The notes under the pieces were generated by a model. That model worked only from the letters and a program-made list of their open reading frames with translations, had not been told where the DNA came from and did not search any database. A stretch of DNA of 64,000 nucleotides, taken from positions 62,001 to 126,000 of the forward strand of contig WRIC01000002.1 in the NCBI GenBank assembly GCA_009782915.1, written 5' to 3'. The position numbers and the translations under genes are program-made. Origin of the DNA: Propionibacteriaceae bacterium. Lineage in GTDB: Bacteria; Actinomycetota; Actinomycetes; Propionibacteriales; Propionibacteriaceae. Below are positions 1-10,629 of this stretch, one piece after another (the stretch's first letter is position 1; every line of letters begins with the position of its first letter).

Positions 1-98
1 CTCTGGACGTGTGCACAGCCACGGCCTGCGATGCTCTAGGGTTGTTTTCCGGTGGTTCTGGTGAGTCACCAAAATAAACATCCCGAAAGGATAAATAC
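1..98. other. Upstream region of the amino acid ABC operon
   Basis: No gene is visible. The only clear signal is the ribosome binding site CGAAAGGATAAATAC just before the ATG at 99. The promoter of the ABC operon probably lies here or left of the window, but I cannot point to a convincing -35/-10 pair. Confidence 0.5.
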
Positions 99-899
99 AT
101 GACACGAATGATGAAGATCATGGCAGGTATTGCCGGTGCAGCCCTCCTGCTGAGCGGGTGCGGCACAAAAGTTGAAGACGATACGACACCAGCAGATCCC
201 GATGCAATCACCACCGTGGTTGACGGGAAACTGACCATGTGCTCAGACATCCCCTTCCCCCCCTTCGAGGTTGAGGATTCCGCCGCCCCACTGGGTTACT
301 CCGGTTTTGATGTGGACCTCATGAACGCTATCGCTGGCATCCTGGAGCTGGAGCTTGTTGTGGTGGTGTCCGACTTCGATGCCTTGCAGTCTGGTGTGAC
401 CCTCGCCAACGGCCAATGTGATCTCGCTGCCTCGGCGATGACGATCACAGAGAAGCGCAAAGAAAACATTGACTTCTCTGATGCCTACTATGACTCTTTG
501 CAGTCACTGATGGTCCCGGCAAACTCCGAGATCACCTCGATTGCTGATCTTGCAGGAAAGCGGGTTGGTGTCCAAGCTGGAACAACAGGCGAAAACTACA
601 CCGAAGAAAACGCCCCTGAGGGTGCCGACATTGTCAGCTTCCCTGATGACGGCGTGATGTGGCCTGCCATCCAGGCCGGCCAGATTGATGCAATCTTGCA
701 GGACTACCCGGTGAACAATCAGCACGTCAAGGATGATGCGGGTTACAAGATTGTTGAGCGCTATGAAACAGATGAGCAGTACGGCTTTGCCATGCTCAAG
801 GGTGGTAATCCTGCCCTACTGGCAGCCATTAACTCCGCTCTTGGCGAGTTGCGCGCCAATGGCACCTATCAGGAGATCTACGATAGGTATTTCGGCTAA
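99..899 (+). CDS. Polar amino acid ABC transporter substrate-binding lipoprotein
   Basis: Extracellular solute-binding protein of family 3 that should deliver a polar amino acid to the permease and ATPase encoded just downstream. The N-terminus is a lipoprotein signal: a short basic start, a hydrophobic stretch and the lipobox LLSGC with the modified Cys at residue 21. The mature part has family hallmarks such as GYSGFDVDLMNAI near residue 66, a hinge region with ITEKRKENIDFSDAYY, and a second lobe beginning with DLAGKRVGVQAGTTGE. At 266 residues it has the usual length. The start is supported by AAAGGA six bases upstream. The permease starts 42 bp after the stop, so the three genes look like one operon. 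Substrate (glutamine, arginine, cystine or other) cannot be decided from sequence. Confidence 0.93.
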   Translation: MTRMMKIMAGIAGAALLLSGCGTKVEDDTTPADPDAITTVVDGKLTMCSDIPFPPFEVEDSAAPLGYSGFDVDLMNAIAGILELELVVVVSDFDALQSGVTLANGQCDLAASAMTITEKRKENIDFSDAYYDSLQSLMVPANSEITSIADLAGKRVGVQAGTTGENYTEENAPEGADIVSFPDDGVMWPAIQAGQIDAILQDYPVNNQHVKDDAGYKIVERYETDEQYGFAMLKGGNPALLAAINSALGELRANGTYQEIYDRYFG

Positions 900-941
900 C
901 CAAGCAGTGATTCCACACGGAATCTCTTCTTAAGGAAAACT

Positions 942-1742
942 ATGGACATGCGTGATATCCGTCCAACCGTCAGGCGGCGGATATCACGCATGTTGTCTTA
1001 TCTCATTTTCCTGGGGCTCATTGTTGCACTGGCTTTCACAGCGGATTGGGCTTTGATCACCAAAGTCTTCCTCAACAAAGATATTGCTCTAGGAATGTTC
1101 CCTGGGGTGTTTCGGGCAGCACTCAACACGATCCTCTACACCCTGATTGCTTTCGTTATCGGACTGGTCCTTGCGATCGTACTGGCTCTGATGAAATTAT
1201 CCTCAGGCCCATTCAAATGGTTTGCTGTGGGGTTTATTGAACTGTTCCGCGGGCTGCCGGCGTTGTTGACTATTTTCATCATGGCGTTTGCTGTGCCCAT
1301 GGCTTTCGAATCATTGAGGGCCTTGCGCATTGAGGGGGTCTACTATGGTCTGATCGGGCTGGTTTTCGTCACAGGTGCCTACACCGCAGAGATCATTCGA
1401 GCAGGAATCCAGGCTGTTCCCCGCGGGCAACATGAGGCAGCTCGATCCCTGGGCATGTCCCAGATGAGAACAATGATCACTGTTATTCTACCGCAAGCCA
1501 TCCGCATTGTGATTCCCCCTTTAACCAATGAGCTCGTCATGCTCCTGAAAGACACCTCGCTTTTGTTCATCGCCGGGGCAACCAAGGCAAACAAGGAGCT
1601 CACCCAGTTCGGTCGAGACGGAATGTCCTCCCATTTCAACTCGACACCCTTGCTCGTGGTGGCCGTGTTCTATCTCATCATCACTATTCCACTGACCTAT
1701 CTGGTGGCGCGCCTGGAGAAGAAAATGGCGGTGAAACAATGA
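942..1742 (+). CDS. Polar amino acid ABC transporter permease (HisM/GlnP type)
   Basis: Integral membrane subunit of the amino acid importer. It has a hydrophobic N-terminal anchor around residues 17-37, then the conserved permease core (residues about 60-255). The EAA loop that contacts the ATPase is visible as [20 protein letters not shown] around residue 165. The domain starts with the typical [19 protein letters not shown] signature of the His/Glu/Gln/Arg/opine permease family. The SD AAGGAAAACT precedes the ATG. The stop overlaps the start of the ATPase gene by 4 bp (ATGA), which implies translational coupling. Only one permease gene is present, so the transporter probably works with a permease homodimer. 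Confidence 0.93.
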   Translation: MDMRDIRPTVRRRISRMLSYLIFLGLIVALAFTADWALITKVFLNKDIALGMFPGVFRAALNTILYTLIAFVIGLVLAIVLALMKLSSGPFKWFAVGFIELFRGLPALLTIFIMAFAVPMAFESLRALRIEGVYYGLIGLVFVTGAYTAEIIRAGIQAVPRGQHEAARSLGMSQMRTMITVILPQAIRIVIPPLTNELVMLLKDTSLLFIAGATKANKELTQFGRDGMSSHFNSTPLLVVAVFYLIITIPLTYLVARLEKKMAVKQ

Positions 1743-2515
1743 CCACCACCGGCGTACTGCATCCGCGAGACACCCCTGACCCTCAGGCCCCACCAATCCA
1801 GATTCTCGGGCTCCACAAGCATTTTGGTGACCTGCACGTACTCAAAGGAATCGATCTCACCGTGAACAAGGGTGAGGTTGTGTGCGTGGTGGGACCCTCC
1901 GGTTCAGGGAAGTCGACCCTGCTGCGTTCAGTGAACCTGTTGGAGCGCCCCACGCAGGGCAAGGTTTTCATCGAGGGGATTGACGTCCTTGACCCGGATG
2001 TGAACCTCGATTTGATTCGTACGCGCATTGGCATGGTTTTCCAATCGTTCAACCTTTTCCCCCATATGACTGTCCTGCGTAATGTGGCGATGGCTCAGCA
2101 GAAGGTTCTACGCCGTTCGAGCGTGGAGGCCAACAAGATAGCCCACGATATGTTGGTACGGGTGGGGCTGGAGGATAAGGTTGATGCCCATCCTTCGCAG
2201 TTGTCGGGTGGTCAGCAGCAGCGGGTGGCGATCGCTCGTAGCTTGGCGATGAACCCGGACATGATGCTGTTCGATGAACCCACTTCGGCTCTAGACCCTG
2301 AGCTGGTTGGTGAGGTTCTGGAGGTCATGAGGGGTCTCGCAGCCGAGGGAATGACCATGATGGTGGTCACCCACGAAATGGGTTTCGCCCGCGAGGTCGG
2401 CTCCCGAGTGATCTTCATGGACGAGGGCCTCATCGTCGAGGAAGGCCTCCCCTCCGAGGTCCTCGGCAACCCCCAACACCCCCGCACCCAACTTTTCCTC
2501 TCCAAGGTGCTCTAA
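1739..2515 (+). CDS. Polar amino acid ABC transporter ATP-binding protein (GlnQ type)
   Basis: ATPase that powers the importer. Walker [10 protein letters not shown] is at residues 52-60, the Q-loop at [13 protein letters not shown], the ABC signature LSGGQQQR near residue 156, Walker [13 protein letters not shown] near 175 and the switch His in VVTHEMGFA. These are the exact motifs of the GlnQ/HisP family, and 258 residues is normal once a roughly 17-residue N-terminal extension is allowed for. The start overlaps the permease stop (ATGA). The gene ends directly before a repeat-rich intergenic region. An inverted repeat of the GGGGACGG type begins 2 bp after the stop and may act as a transcript end. 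Confidence 0.95.
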   Translation: MTTTGVLHPRDTPDPQAPPIQILGLHKHFGDLHVLKGIDLTVNKGEVVCVVGPSGSGKSTLLRSVNLLERPTQGKVFIEGIDVLDPDVNLDLIRTRIGMVFQSFNLFPHMTVLRNVAMAQQKVLRRSSVEANKIAHDMLVRVGLEDKVDAHPSQLSGGQQQRVAIARSLAMNPDMMLFDEPTSALDPELVGEVLEVMRGLAAEGMTMMVVTHEMGFAREVGSRVIFMDEGLIVEEGLPSEVLGNPQHPRTQLFLSKVL

Positions 2516-2516
2516 C

Positions 2517-2549
2517 GTGTCAAACGGGGACGGTTCCTTTTTGACACGC
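2517..2549. repeat. Family-B palindromic repeat (GGGGACGG type)
   Basis: Inverted arms GTGTCAAA and TTTTGACAC enclose GGGGACGGTTCC. The same layout recurs at 2848, 16409 and 60391. It lies immediately after the ABC operon stop and could form a hairpin in the 3' UTR. It resembles REP-like elements with a GGGGACGG core known from many bacteria, but no matching transposase is in the window. Confidence 0.55.
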
Positions 2550-2559
2550 TTGCCTCGTC

Positions 2560-2898
2560 ATTCCGCGCTCCTCTTTCCCTGTCCGTGCCCCTCTTCCCCG
2601 TCATTTCGCGCTCCTCTTTCCCGTCATTCCGCGCTCCTCTTTCCCGTCATTCCGCGCGTAGTCGCGGAATCCAGACTCCACAGTCATACAACTGGGTAGT
2701 CTGGACCCTGCGACTTCGCGCAGGGAGACGGCAGGGAGACGGCGGGGAGACGGCAGGGATACGGCAGGGATACGGCGGGGAGGCGGCAGGGAGACGGCGG
2801 GGAGACGGCAGGGAAACGGGAGGGAGACGGCAGGGAAATGAGGCGGTGGGACAAAACAGTACCGTCCCCCAAATTGTCACGTCCGATAGAGTAGGACT
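2560..2898. repeat. Repeat block between ABC operon and purL
   Basis: There is no credible gene in this gap; the ORFs called here are repeat artefacts. It holds about three degenerate copies of a 23-bp unit (TTTCCCGTCATTCCGCGCTC...). A complete family-A composite follows at 2645-2724: a hairpin with ATTCCGCG/CGCGGAAT arms, CCAGACT...AGTCTGG inner arms, and a second hairpin with CCCTGCG/CGCAGGG arms. Next comes an 11-bp tandem array (AGACGGCRGGG, about ten copies, 2722-2840). A family-B repeat in reverse orientation sits at 2848-2881, just upstream of the purL promoter. Confidence 0.7.
2887..2892 (+). promoter_or_regulatory. Leaderless -10 element of purL
   Basis: TAGAGT is followed by exactly six bases and then the GTG start at 2899, so transcription is predicted to begin at the start codon. 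No ribosome binding site is present, which agrees with a leaderless mRNA. No good -35 box is visible. Confidence 0.5.
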
Positions 2899-5151
2899 GT
2901 GGTTGATACTGTGACACAAGCTGAGCAAACTCCGGACACTATCCAGCCGTGGGCTGAGTTGGGGCTCAAAGAGGACGAATACCAGCTCATTCGCGAGATT
3001 TTGGGGCGCAGACCCACCTCCTGTGAACTGGCGATGTATTCGGTGATGTGGAGTGAGCACTGCTCGTACAAATCCTCCAAGATTCATCTCAAGCGCTTTG
3101 GTGTGCTGGAACCCACGACACCTCGTGGTCCACTATTGGCTGGCATCGGTGAACAAGCTGGTGTGGTGGACATTGGTGACGGTTGGGCGGTGACCTTCAA
3201 AATCGAATCCCATAATCACCCGAGTTATGTGGAGCCCTATCAGGGGGCCGCCACCGGTGTGGGTGGGATTGTGCGCGACATTCTCGCCATGGGGGCCCGC
3301 CCGATTGGGGTCATGGATCCTTTGCGCTTTGGCCCTTTGGATGCGCCGGATACTGCCAGGGTGCTGCCAGGTGTGGTTGCGGGAATCGGCGGGTACGGCA
3401 ACTGTTTAGGTCTTCCCACGATTGGTGGAGAGGTTGTTTTCGATTCGACGTACGCCGGGAATCCGCTGGTCAATGCGCTGTGTATCGGGGTGTTGCGCCA
3501 TGAGGATATGAAGAGAGCTGTAGCTGAGGGGGTCGGCAACAAGGTCATTCTCTATGGGGCAGCCACCGGTGGTGACGGGATCGGTGGAGCATCGATTCTT
3601 GCCTCGGAGACTTTTACCGAGGGTGGGCCCACGAAGAGGCCCAGTGTTCAGGTGGGTGACCCGTTCATGGAGAAGCTCCTGATCGAATGTACGCTGGAAC
3701 TCTTCGAAGCCGGGGTCATCCAGGGAATCCAGGATTTCGGGGCCGCGGGCCTGTCATGCGCCACCTCGGAACTGGCATCAGCTGGGTCCGGTGGGATGCA
3801 TGTCAACCTCAACGCCGTACCCCTGCGTGATCCTTCACTGGCGCCTGAAGAGATTCTGATGAGTGAATCCCAGGAACGCATGATGGCTGTGGTCACACCC
3901 GCTGATGTGGATCGGTTTATGGCTATCTGTGCGAAATGGGAGGTTCTCGCCACAGTCGTGGGCGAAGTCATTGAGGGTGATCGTCTGCTCATCGACTGGA
4001 ATGGTGAGCGCGTGGTGGATGTGGACCCGAAAACGGTCGCCCATGAGGGCCCCACCTATGATCGTCCCGTAGCTCGCCCCGCGTGGATTGATGGTGTGAA
4101 TGCCAATCGAGGAGAGGATCTGCCTCGCCCTACCACTGGTGAAGAGTTGGCCCGCGACCTGGTGGCGGTTATGACTTCCCCGAATCTTGCCGACGTTTCC
4201 TGGGTGACCAGGCAGTACGACCATGTGGTTCGCGGGAACTCGGCAATGGCGCAACCGGAGAATGCTGGGATGCTGAGGATCGATGAGGAAACCGGGTTGG
4301 GTGTCGCTTTGTCGACAGATTGCAATTCCCGGTTCACCTATCTTGATCCTTTCTTGGGCGCCCAGATTTCTCTCGCCGAGGCGTACCGTAATGTGGCGAT
4401 CACTGGAGCTGAACCGGTGGCGATCACTGATTGTCTGAACTTTGGTTCCCCGGAAGACCCAGAGATCATGTGGCAGTTTGTGGAGGCCATCAAGGGTTTG
4501 GTCGAGGGCTGCCAAGCCTTGGGTACGCCGGTCACCGGTGGCAATGTGTCGTTCTACAACAAGACTGGTGAGACCGCGATCCTGCCCACACCCACCATTG
4601 GAATGCTCGGGGTGATCGACAACATTGCTGACCGTATTGGTTTCCAGTCGCCTTGTGTGGGGGATCACGTGTTGTTGCTGGGTGAGACTTTTGAAGAACT
4701 CTCTGGTTCTTCCTGGGCTGAGGTCGTTCATGGACATCTGGGTGGTGTCCCGCCCAAGGTGGACTTCAGTTTTCACAAGCGACTCACCGAGTTCTTCCAG
4801 GTGGTGTCCAAAACCCACTTGGTGTGTTCCTCCCACGATCTTGCTGATGGTGGTCTGGGGGTTGCACTGTTGGAATCCTGTTTCGCTTCGGGTTTGGGGG
4901 CGCAGATCACCCTGGAAGGCGATCCTTTCGTGGCCTTGTTCTCTGAGTCAACCGGTCGCGTACTCATCACGTGTGAGGACTCCAACCTGCCCCACCTCCA
5001 AGCCCTAGCCGAGAAGTGCGCCCTGCCTCTCACGCACCTGGGCAAGGTCATCGAAGAACCACAGCTGGTTGTCACCGATCAGTTCACCCTCAACCTCGAG
5101 GACGTACGCGTTGCTTGGCAATCCGTCATCCCCGATGCCCTGAGCTCGTAG
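2899..5151 (+). CDS. purL: Phosphoribosylformylglycinamidine synthase subunit PurL
   Basis: Small-type PurL, the ATP-dependent synthetase subunit that converts FGAR to FGAM with glutamine-derived ammonia in purine biosynthesis. It needs PurQ and PurS, which are not encoded in this window. In many actinobacteria purS-purQ lie just upstream, so this copy is separated from them. The 750 residues fit the family (about 740-770). Recognisable blocks are [19 protein letters not shown] near residue 47, [10 protein letters not shown] near 101, and the second-half repeat [17 protein letters not shown]-like region with [12 protein letters not shown]. The GTG start agrees with homologue N-termini (MVDTVxxAxxTPDT) and with the leaderless -10 element; an in-frame GTG 12 bases later is possible but less likely. 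Confidence 0.95.
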   Translation: MVDTVTQAEQTPDTIQPWAELGLKEDEYQLIREILGRRPTSCELAMYSVMWSEHCSYKSSKIHLKRFGVLEPTTPRGPLLAGIGEQAGVVDIGDGWAVTFKIESHNHPSYVEPYQGAATGVGGIVRDILAMGARPIGVMDPLRFGPLDAPDTARVLPGVVAGIGGYGNCLGLPTIGGEVVFDSTYAGNPLVNALCIGVLRHEDMKRAVAEGVGNKVILYGAATGGDGIGGASILASETFTEGGPTKRPSVQVGDPFMEKLLIECTLELFEAGVIQGIQDFGAAGLSCATSELASAGSGGMHVNLNAVPLRDPSLAPEEILMSESQERMMAVVTPADVDRFMAICAKWEVLATVVGEVIEGDRLLIDWNGERVVDVDPKTVAHEGPTYDRPVARPAWIDGVNANRGEDLPRPTTGEELARDLVAVMTSPNLADVSWVTRQYDHVVRGNSAMAQPENAGMLRIDEETGLGVALSTDCNSRFTYLDPFLGAQISLAEAYRNVAITGAEPVAITDCLNFGSPEDPEIMWQFVEAIKGLVEGCQALGTPVTGGNVSFYNKTGETAILPTPTIGMLGVIDNIADRIGFQSPCVGDHVLLLGETFEELSGSSWAEVVHGHLGGVPPKVDFSFHKRLTEFFQVVSKTHLVCSSHDLADGGLGVALLESCFASGLGAQITLEGDPFVALFSESTGRVLITCEDSNLPHLQALAEKCALPLTHLGKVIEEPQLVVTDQFTLNLEDVRVAWQSVIPDALSS

Positions 5152-5501
5152 ACTAGGAGAACACAGGGGGAACACAACGGGACGTACCTTTGTGTTAATA
5201 GTTCGAATTGTGGGGTGTCCCTTTGTGTTTATAGCACAAAAGGTACGTCCCCTTGTGGTGTCGGGCTTCCTACCACCATCACAGTCTCTATCAATCGTTT
5301 ACGCATAGAAAACAGTCCGCATGACTGCTTTCTATGCACAAACACGTGCATTTTGACCATCTGAAAGACCACAGAGAAGCGTTCAGCAAGTACCGTCCCC
5401 CTGGCACCCCCTGGCACCCGGGTGAGGGGGTACTGTGCTGACCAGGCACTATGCTAGGTATGTCCGCATCCCTACCATCACGTGAGTGAGCTCCCTGCGC
5501 C
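5152..5501. repeat. Intergenic region with inverted repeats, no gene
   Basis: Two inverted structures fill the purL to VanX-like gap. One pairs GGGACGTACCTTTGTG near 5179 with CACAAAAGGTACGTCCCC near 5235, with a second CCTTTGTGTT stretch between them. Another, GTACCGTCCCCCTGGCACC...GGGGGTACTGTG, lies at 5391-5440. Both carry the GGGACG core of family-B repeats and look like divergent copies. The first could serve as purL terminator. I see no coding sequence. Confidence 0.5.
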
Positions 5502-6314
5502 ATGGCAACAACAATGAGACGAATGATGTCCATCACGATTACTGGTCTCGTGTTGCTCACTGTTGGGTGCCAGGGGCCGAACCATGAACCGTCCGACCAA
5601 TCCAGCATGGTGACTTCCTCGCCCAGTTCAACAGAAACGGCCGACACTGCCTCACCACCACCCACCCTCAACGAATTGCCAGAATCACCCCGCTGTGATC
5701 AGGGTGCGTTACCCAGTGGTTTCACTTGCGTGAACAGTGTTGAACCATCAATTGCGGTGGAGTTACGGTACGCAACGACCAGCAATTTCACTGGTGCCGT
5801 GGTGGATGGCTATGAATCCGAGACGGCGGCTATCGTACTGGCAGATGTGGCCACAGCCCTGGCTAGGGTTCAGGCTGACTTGAAGCAGGAGGGGTTGGGT
5901 TTGTTGATCTTCGACGCCTATCGGCCAACCCGAGCTGTCGCTCACTTTGTTGCATGGTCGAAGAATTCTGACACTAGTACGAAGCAGGAGTTTTACCCGA
6001 ATCTCGCGAAATCTGATCTGTTGAGACTGGGTTATATCGCTGAACATTCGAATCACAGCCTCGGCACAGCTGTGGATGTTACCTTGGTCATTCTCGCATC
6101 GGGAGAACCCCTCGACATGGGTAGTGATTTCGATTTGTTTGACAACCGTTCCCACTACCAAACCTCAGGGTTGACCAGTACGCAATCAGCGAACCGTACT
6201 CGACTTCGACAAGCCATGCAAGCTCAGGGATTTACGCCGTACTCGAACGAGTGGTGGCATTTCAATCACTCGAATGCTCGTACCCAAGGTGCCCAGAATT
6301 TCCCCGTACGTTAG
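5502..6314 (+). CDS. D-Ala-D-Ala dipeptidase-like lipoprotein (VanX/peptidase M15D)
   Basis: Predicted zinc dipeptidase anchored at the outer face of the membrane. The N-terminus has a lipobox ending LLTVGC with Cys at residue 23, then a Ser/Thr/Pro-rich linker to about residue 65. The catalytic domain shows VELRYATTSNFTG, the IFDAYRPTRAV motif with the essential Arg, the zinc ligands in SNHSLGTAVDVTL (His and Asp) and the C-terminal EWWHF with the catalytic Glu and third ligand His. These are the diagnostic M15D residues, so the enzyme is probably active on D,D-dipeptides. No vanHA or vanRS genes are adjacent, so a role in peptidoglycan dipeptide recycling is more likely than vancomycin resistance. 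The start could be the ATG at 5502 or 5514. Confidence 0.85.
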   Translation: MATTMRRMMSITITGLVLLTVGCQGPNHEPSDQSSMVTSSPSSTETADTASPPPTLNELPESPRCDQGALPSGFTCVNSVEPSIAVELRYATTSNFTGAVVDGYESETAAIVLADVATALARVQADLKQEGLGLLIFDAYRPTRAVAHFVAWSKNSDTSTKQEFYPNLAKSDLLRLGYIAEHSNHSLGTAVDVTLVILASGEPLDMGSDFDLFDNRSHYQTSGLTSTQSANRTRLRQAMQAQGFTPYSNEWWHFNHSNARTQGAQNFPVR

Positions 6315-6316
6315 GT

Positions 6317-6386
6317 GACGGTATTAACTTCCACTCCACCGTGCCAGGTGGGGTCTGAGGTTTGTGACAGTTAATACCGACCCCAA
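6317..6386. repeat. Inverted repeat after the VanX-like gene
   Basis: GACGGTATTAACT near 6318 pairs imperfectly with AGTTAATACCGACCCC near 6370. It sits 3 bp after the stop codon and could form a long transcript-end hairpin. It contains the family-B like GGGTC/GACCCC edge, but is a divergent member at best. Confidence 0.45.
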
Positions 6387-6413
6387 TTGACTTGCTCTTG
6401 GCTCCGTCGATCG

Positions 6414-6593
6414 TTAGCACCTCCAGTTGATCTTAGCTGGGTTGGGCTCGTCGTCGATGGCTAGGATGTGATCGGTTGCATAATCCAGGCACCAGTACGC
6501 TAAGGTCTGCTTGCTTTGAGTCTCGATGAGTGCCATGAGCGACTTGATGTACGGCGCATCCATGTCACTGAGCATCTTGCGATAGTGAGCCAT
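6414..6593 (-). pseudogene. Short Imm-5-like immunity protein remnant (59 aa)
   Basis: This ORF is just below the cut-off of the supplied track. It starts at ATG 6593 behind a good ribosome binding site (AAGGAGACTCCT) and encodes 59 residues including YIKSLMALIETQSKQTLAYW and CLDYATDHILAI. This matches, as far as I can recall, the N-terminal part of the putative immunity protein family (Imm-5-like, roughly 150 residues), where the pattern SLMxLIETQSKxTLxxWxxDYAxxxIL is typical. The family similarity stops after about residue 48 and the frame ends a few codons later, next to a repeat element. I read it as a 3'-truncated gene that may still be translated. No toxin partner is adjacent. Confidence 0.55.
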
Positions 6594-6639
6594 AGGAGTC
6601 TCCTTGGGGCAGACTCTACTAGGTTCCTGATGTGATTTC

Positions 6640-6907
6640 TGGATTCTGCGAGTCGCGGAGCCTGTGCTGCGGAGCGCGCCAGCGCGACTCGCAGTGCTCC
6701 GCAGAATGACCGAGGTGGGTTGGTTCCGAAGGATAACTGGTTGAGTGGGTTTTTGTTCTGCGGAGTGTAACTCGCATACGTCATTCCGCGCGAAGTCGCG
6801 GAATCCAGATAGTGATTGCCACGGATGGTGAGTCTGTTAGTGGTGAGCATATTTACTAGACTCAATAACATGGTTGATGTGGATTCTGGATTCTGCGACT
6901 TCGCGCA
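6640..6907. repeat. Family-A palindromic repeats
   Basis: At 6640-6713 GGATTCTGCG...CGCAGAAT arms surround a 37-bp module (6660-6696, beginning GCCTGTGCTGCGGAGC) that recurs identically at 13751 and, inverted, at 17666. At 6780-6806 a unit with ATTCCGCG-CGAAGT-CGCGGAAT follows, and at 6887-6912 an inverted unit with ATTCTGCG/CGCAGAAT arms. No gene is seen. Confidence 0.7.
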
Positions 6908-7116
6908 GAATGACGCAGGGCAGTTGGTGCCCTTTGCGTGCTGTCCGTCTGCGCGCGGCAGAATGACGCGGGGCAGTTGGTGCCCTTTGCGTGCTGTCCG
7001 TCTGCGCGCGGCAGAATGACGCGGGGCAGTTGGTGCTCTTTGCGTGCTGTCCGTCTGCGCGCGGCAGAATGACGCGGGGCAGTTAGTGCCCTTCGCGCGC
7101 TGTCCGTCTGCGCGCA
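6908..7116. repeat. Tandem array of a 53-bp unit, four copies
   Basis: Unit starts are at 6908, 6961, 7014 and 7067, exactly 53 bp apart; the last copy is 50 bp and more diverged. Each unit begins GAATGACGCGGGGCAGTTGG and ends with GTCTGCGCGCGGCA. The edges are the half-sites of a family-A hairpin, so the array seems to have grown from such an element. It lies about 110 bp upstream of the groEL operators. Confidence 0.85.
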
Positions 7117-7223
7117 GAATGACGGGGCTGGGGTGCAGGGTCCATCAGTAACTACGCAAGGTTTTGTGGAGTGTGAAGGTCACCAGTTGCGGGCGGTGGG
7201 GTATGTGAACAGGGGGTCTGCAT

Positions 7224-7283
7224 TTGCACTCTCGGGGTGAGAGTGCTAGAAATGACTTAGCACTCTTGGTGTGAGAGTGCTAC
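7224..7283. promoter_or_regulatory. Two CIRCE operators (HrcA sites) of groEL
   Basis: CIRCE 1 is TTGCACTC-N9-GAGTGCTA at 7224-7248 and CIRCE 2 is TTAGCACTC-N9-GAGTGCTAC at 7257-7283. Both match the 9-9-9 consensus TTAGCACTC-N9-GAGTGCTAA with one or two deviations. HrcA is expected to repress groEL transcription through them. hrcA is not in the window. Confidence 0.93.
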
Positions 7284-7311
7284 GTCTGGTGGAAACGCGA
7301 GACGAAAATAG

Positions 7312-8967
<1,656 letters not shown>

Positions 8968-8980
8968 ACAACAGACCAAT

Positions 8981-9012
8981 CAAGGGCGGTCCTGCTGGGC
9001 CGCCCTTGTTGT
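8981..9012. terminator. Bidirectional terminator between groEL and narK
   Basis: CAAGGGCGG and CCGCCCTTG form a perfect 9-bp stem around TCCTGCTGGG. It sits between two convergent genes, 13 bp after the groEL stop. The T-run is short (TTGTTGT). Confidence 0.7.
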
Positions 9013-9016
9013 CTAC

Positions 9017-10522
9017 CTAAACCCTTGTTCCTTTGCGGGCATAGGGAATGATGTAGAAGCCAACAAGAACCAGAACGAACACAATGTAGGCACCCATCAG
9101 CCACGACAACCCGAGTTGATAGCCTTCCACCACCCAGGGGCCCTCGACTGATAGTTCTGCTTTCTTGATTCCGATTGCTCGATTAAACACCTGCGGAATG
9201 AGGAATCCTCCATAGGCCCCAAAAGCTGACACGATCCCCAGGCTGGCTGAGGTTTTACGTACTGTTGATATTCCAGCAGACTTGGTGTGGGCCTGAAGCT
9301 GCCCGGCTTTATAGGCAAAAACTGTGGGAATCATCTTGTACATTGATCCGTTGCCTATCCCGGTGGCAGCAAACAGGACCAGGAAGCACACAAGGAATCC
9401 GAAGAAGAAGTCGTTTGAGTGTCCCGACAGATGGGCTGCTGCGAGAACCTGGATGGAAGCAAAAGTCGCCAGAATCATCACTAGGAAGGCAGCCAACGTG
9501 ACGTAGGCTCCCCCGACTTTGTCTGCTAGTCGCCCGCCTAGGGGACGCACGAGCGACCCTGTGAGCGGGCCGAGGAAGGCAAGGCCCACACCAACGATAC
9601 CGAGGTTGATCTGGGAGTGGCTGGAGAATTGGTCGGCGATGAGTTTTGGGAAAGCCCCAGCCAAACCGATGAAAGAACCAAAGGTGCCGATATAGAGGAA
9701 GGAGAGCACCCACATGTGTGGTTCTTTGAGGGCAGCAATGTATGCGGATGAATCCGCTTTGGCGCTGGTGAGGTTGTCCATTCCCCAAATGGCGCCAGCG
9801 ATGCCGACGAGAATGAAGGGAACCCAGAACCAGCCAGCAATCGGAAGGTTGATGATTCGTGTGGCCCCTTCGCCGGGGGTGGTGAGCACAGCAGCGGTCA
9901 AGGTGACAAGAATGGGTACGGTGAATTGGGCGACAGCTGCTCCGATATTTCCTCCAGCAGCGTTGAGACCCAGTGCCCATCCTTTGGTCCTCTGGGGATA
10001 GAAGAAAGTGATGTTTGCCATGGAACTGGCGAAGTTGCCACCCCCGAACCCCGCCAAAGCAGCAACCAGGAGCATGATGGTGTAGGAGGTTCCTCCTGTT
10101 GTCACACCAGTCAGTGGATCTATGGTGGGGTGGTTGTTGATGGCAAGGGCCATCGCCGTGGTGGGAATGAGAAGCAACCCTGCGGAAATAATCGTCCAAT
10201 TGCGCCCACCAAGAGCAGAGACCATGAAGGTGTAGGGGAAACGGAGGGTTGCCCCCACTAGTGCCGGTGCTGAGATGAGCCAGAACTGCTGAGAGTCAGT
10301 GAAGGTGAAGCCGTACCATCCGTTGAGGTAGACCACGACAACACTCCACAATTGCCAAACGACAAAGCCTAGAAACTCAGCATAGATAGAAAAGCTGAGG
10401 TTACGCCGGGCGATTTTTGCCCCCTGGGATGACCACTGGGTGTTGTCTTCGGGGTCCCACCTCTCAATCCAGCGACCTGGGTGAAAGACCAAACCTGTGG
10501 TGGACGGTGATTGTTCACTCAC
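9017..10522 (-). CDS. narK: Nitrate/nitrite MFS transporter NarK
   Basis: Twelve-helix MFS transporter of the nitrate/nitrite porter group. The N-terminal WDPEDxxxW motif and WQLWSVVVVYLN in the first helix are characteristic of actinobacterial NarK. A nitrate signature is present as GLNAAGGNIGAAVAQ near residue 180, and the matching C-terminal half has GIGNGSMYKMIP. The supplied ORF begins at ATG 10537, but only GTG 10522 has a good SD (AAGGG seven bases upstream), so I prefer that start (501 residues). No nitrate reductase genes are in the window. The gene is divergent from an ArsR-type regulator, which probably controls it. Confidence 0.9.
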   Translation of the reverse strand: MSEQSPSTTGLVFHPGRWIERWDPEDNTQWSSQGAKIARRNLSFSIYAEFLGFVVWQLWSVVVVYLNGWYGFTFTDSQQFWLISAPALVGATLRFPYTFMVSALGGRNWTIISAGLLLIPTTAMALAINNHPTIDPLTGVTTGGTSYTIMLLVAALAGFGGGNFASSMANITFFYPQRTKGWALGLNAAGGNIGAAVAQFTVPILVTLTAAVLTTPGEGATRIINLPIAGWFWVPFILVGIAGAIWGMDNLTSAKADSSAYIAALKEPHMWVLSFLYIGTFGSFIGLAGAFPKLIADQFSSHSQINLGIVGVGLAFLGPLTGSLVRPLGGRLADKVGGAYVTLAAFLVMILATFASIQVLAAAHLSGHSNDFFFGFLVCFLVLFAATGIGNGSMYKMIPTVFAYKAGQLQAHTKSAGISTVRKTSASLGIVSAFGAYGGFLIPQVFNRAIGIKKAELSVEGPWVVEGYQLGLSWLMGAYIVFVLVLVGFYIIPYARKGTRV

Positions 10523-10617
10523 AGTGATGCCCTTCATCTCAGCGCGTAGCTGATGCTAACCCCTGGGGGAATAGGTCTGCAAGTCCTGTTCACATCCCGA
10601 GGACTACCGCGACGCAA

Positions 10618-10629
10618 GAACAATTGTTC
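10618..10629. promoter_or_regulatory. Palindrome in the narK/regulator intergenic region
   Basis: GAACAATTGTTC is a perfect 12-bp palindrome about 95 bp before the narK start and 160 bp before the regulator. A half-site like ACAATTGAT recurs near 10720. It is a plausible operator for the divergent ArsR-type regulator, but this is inference. Confidence 0.35.

Noticed and set aside
2517-3087. ORFs of 60-146 aa before purL
   Set aside because: They translate tandem repeats or the antisense of purL.
5502-6314. Vancomycin resistance determinant
   Set aside because: Only a VanX-like enzyme is present, as an exported lipoprotein, with no vanH, vanA or regulatory genes nearby.
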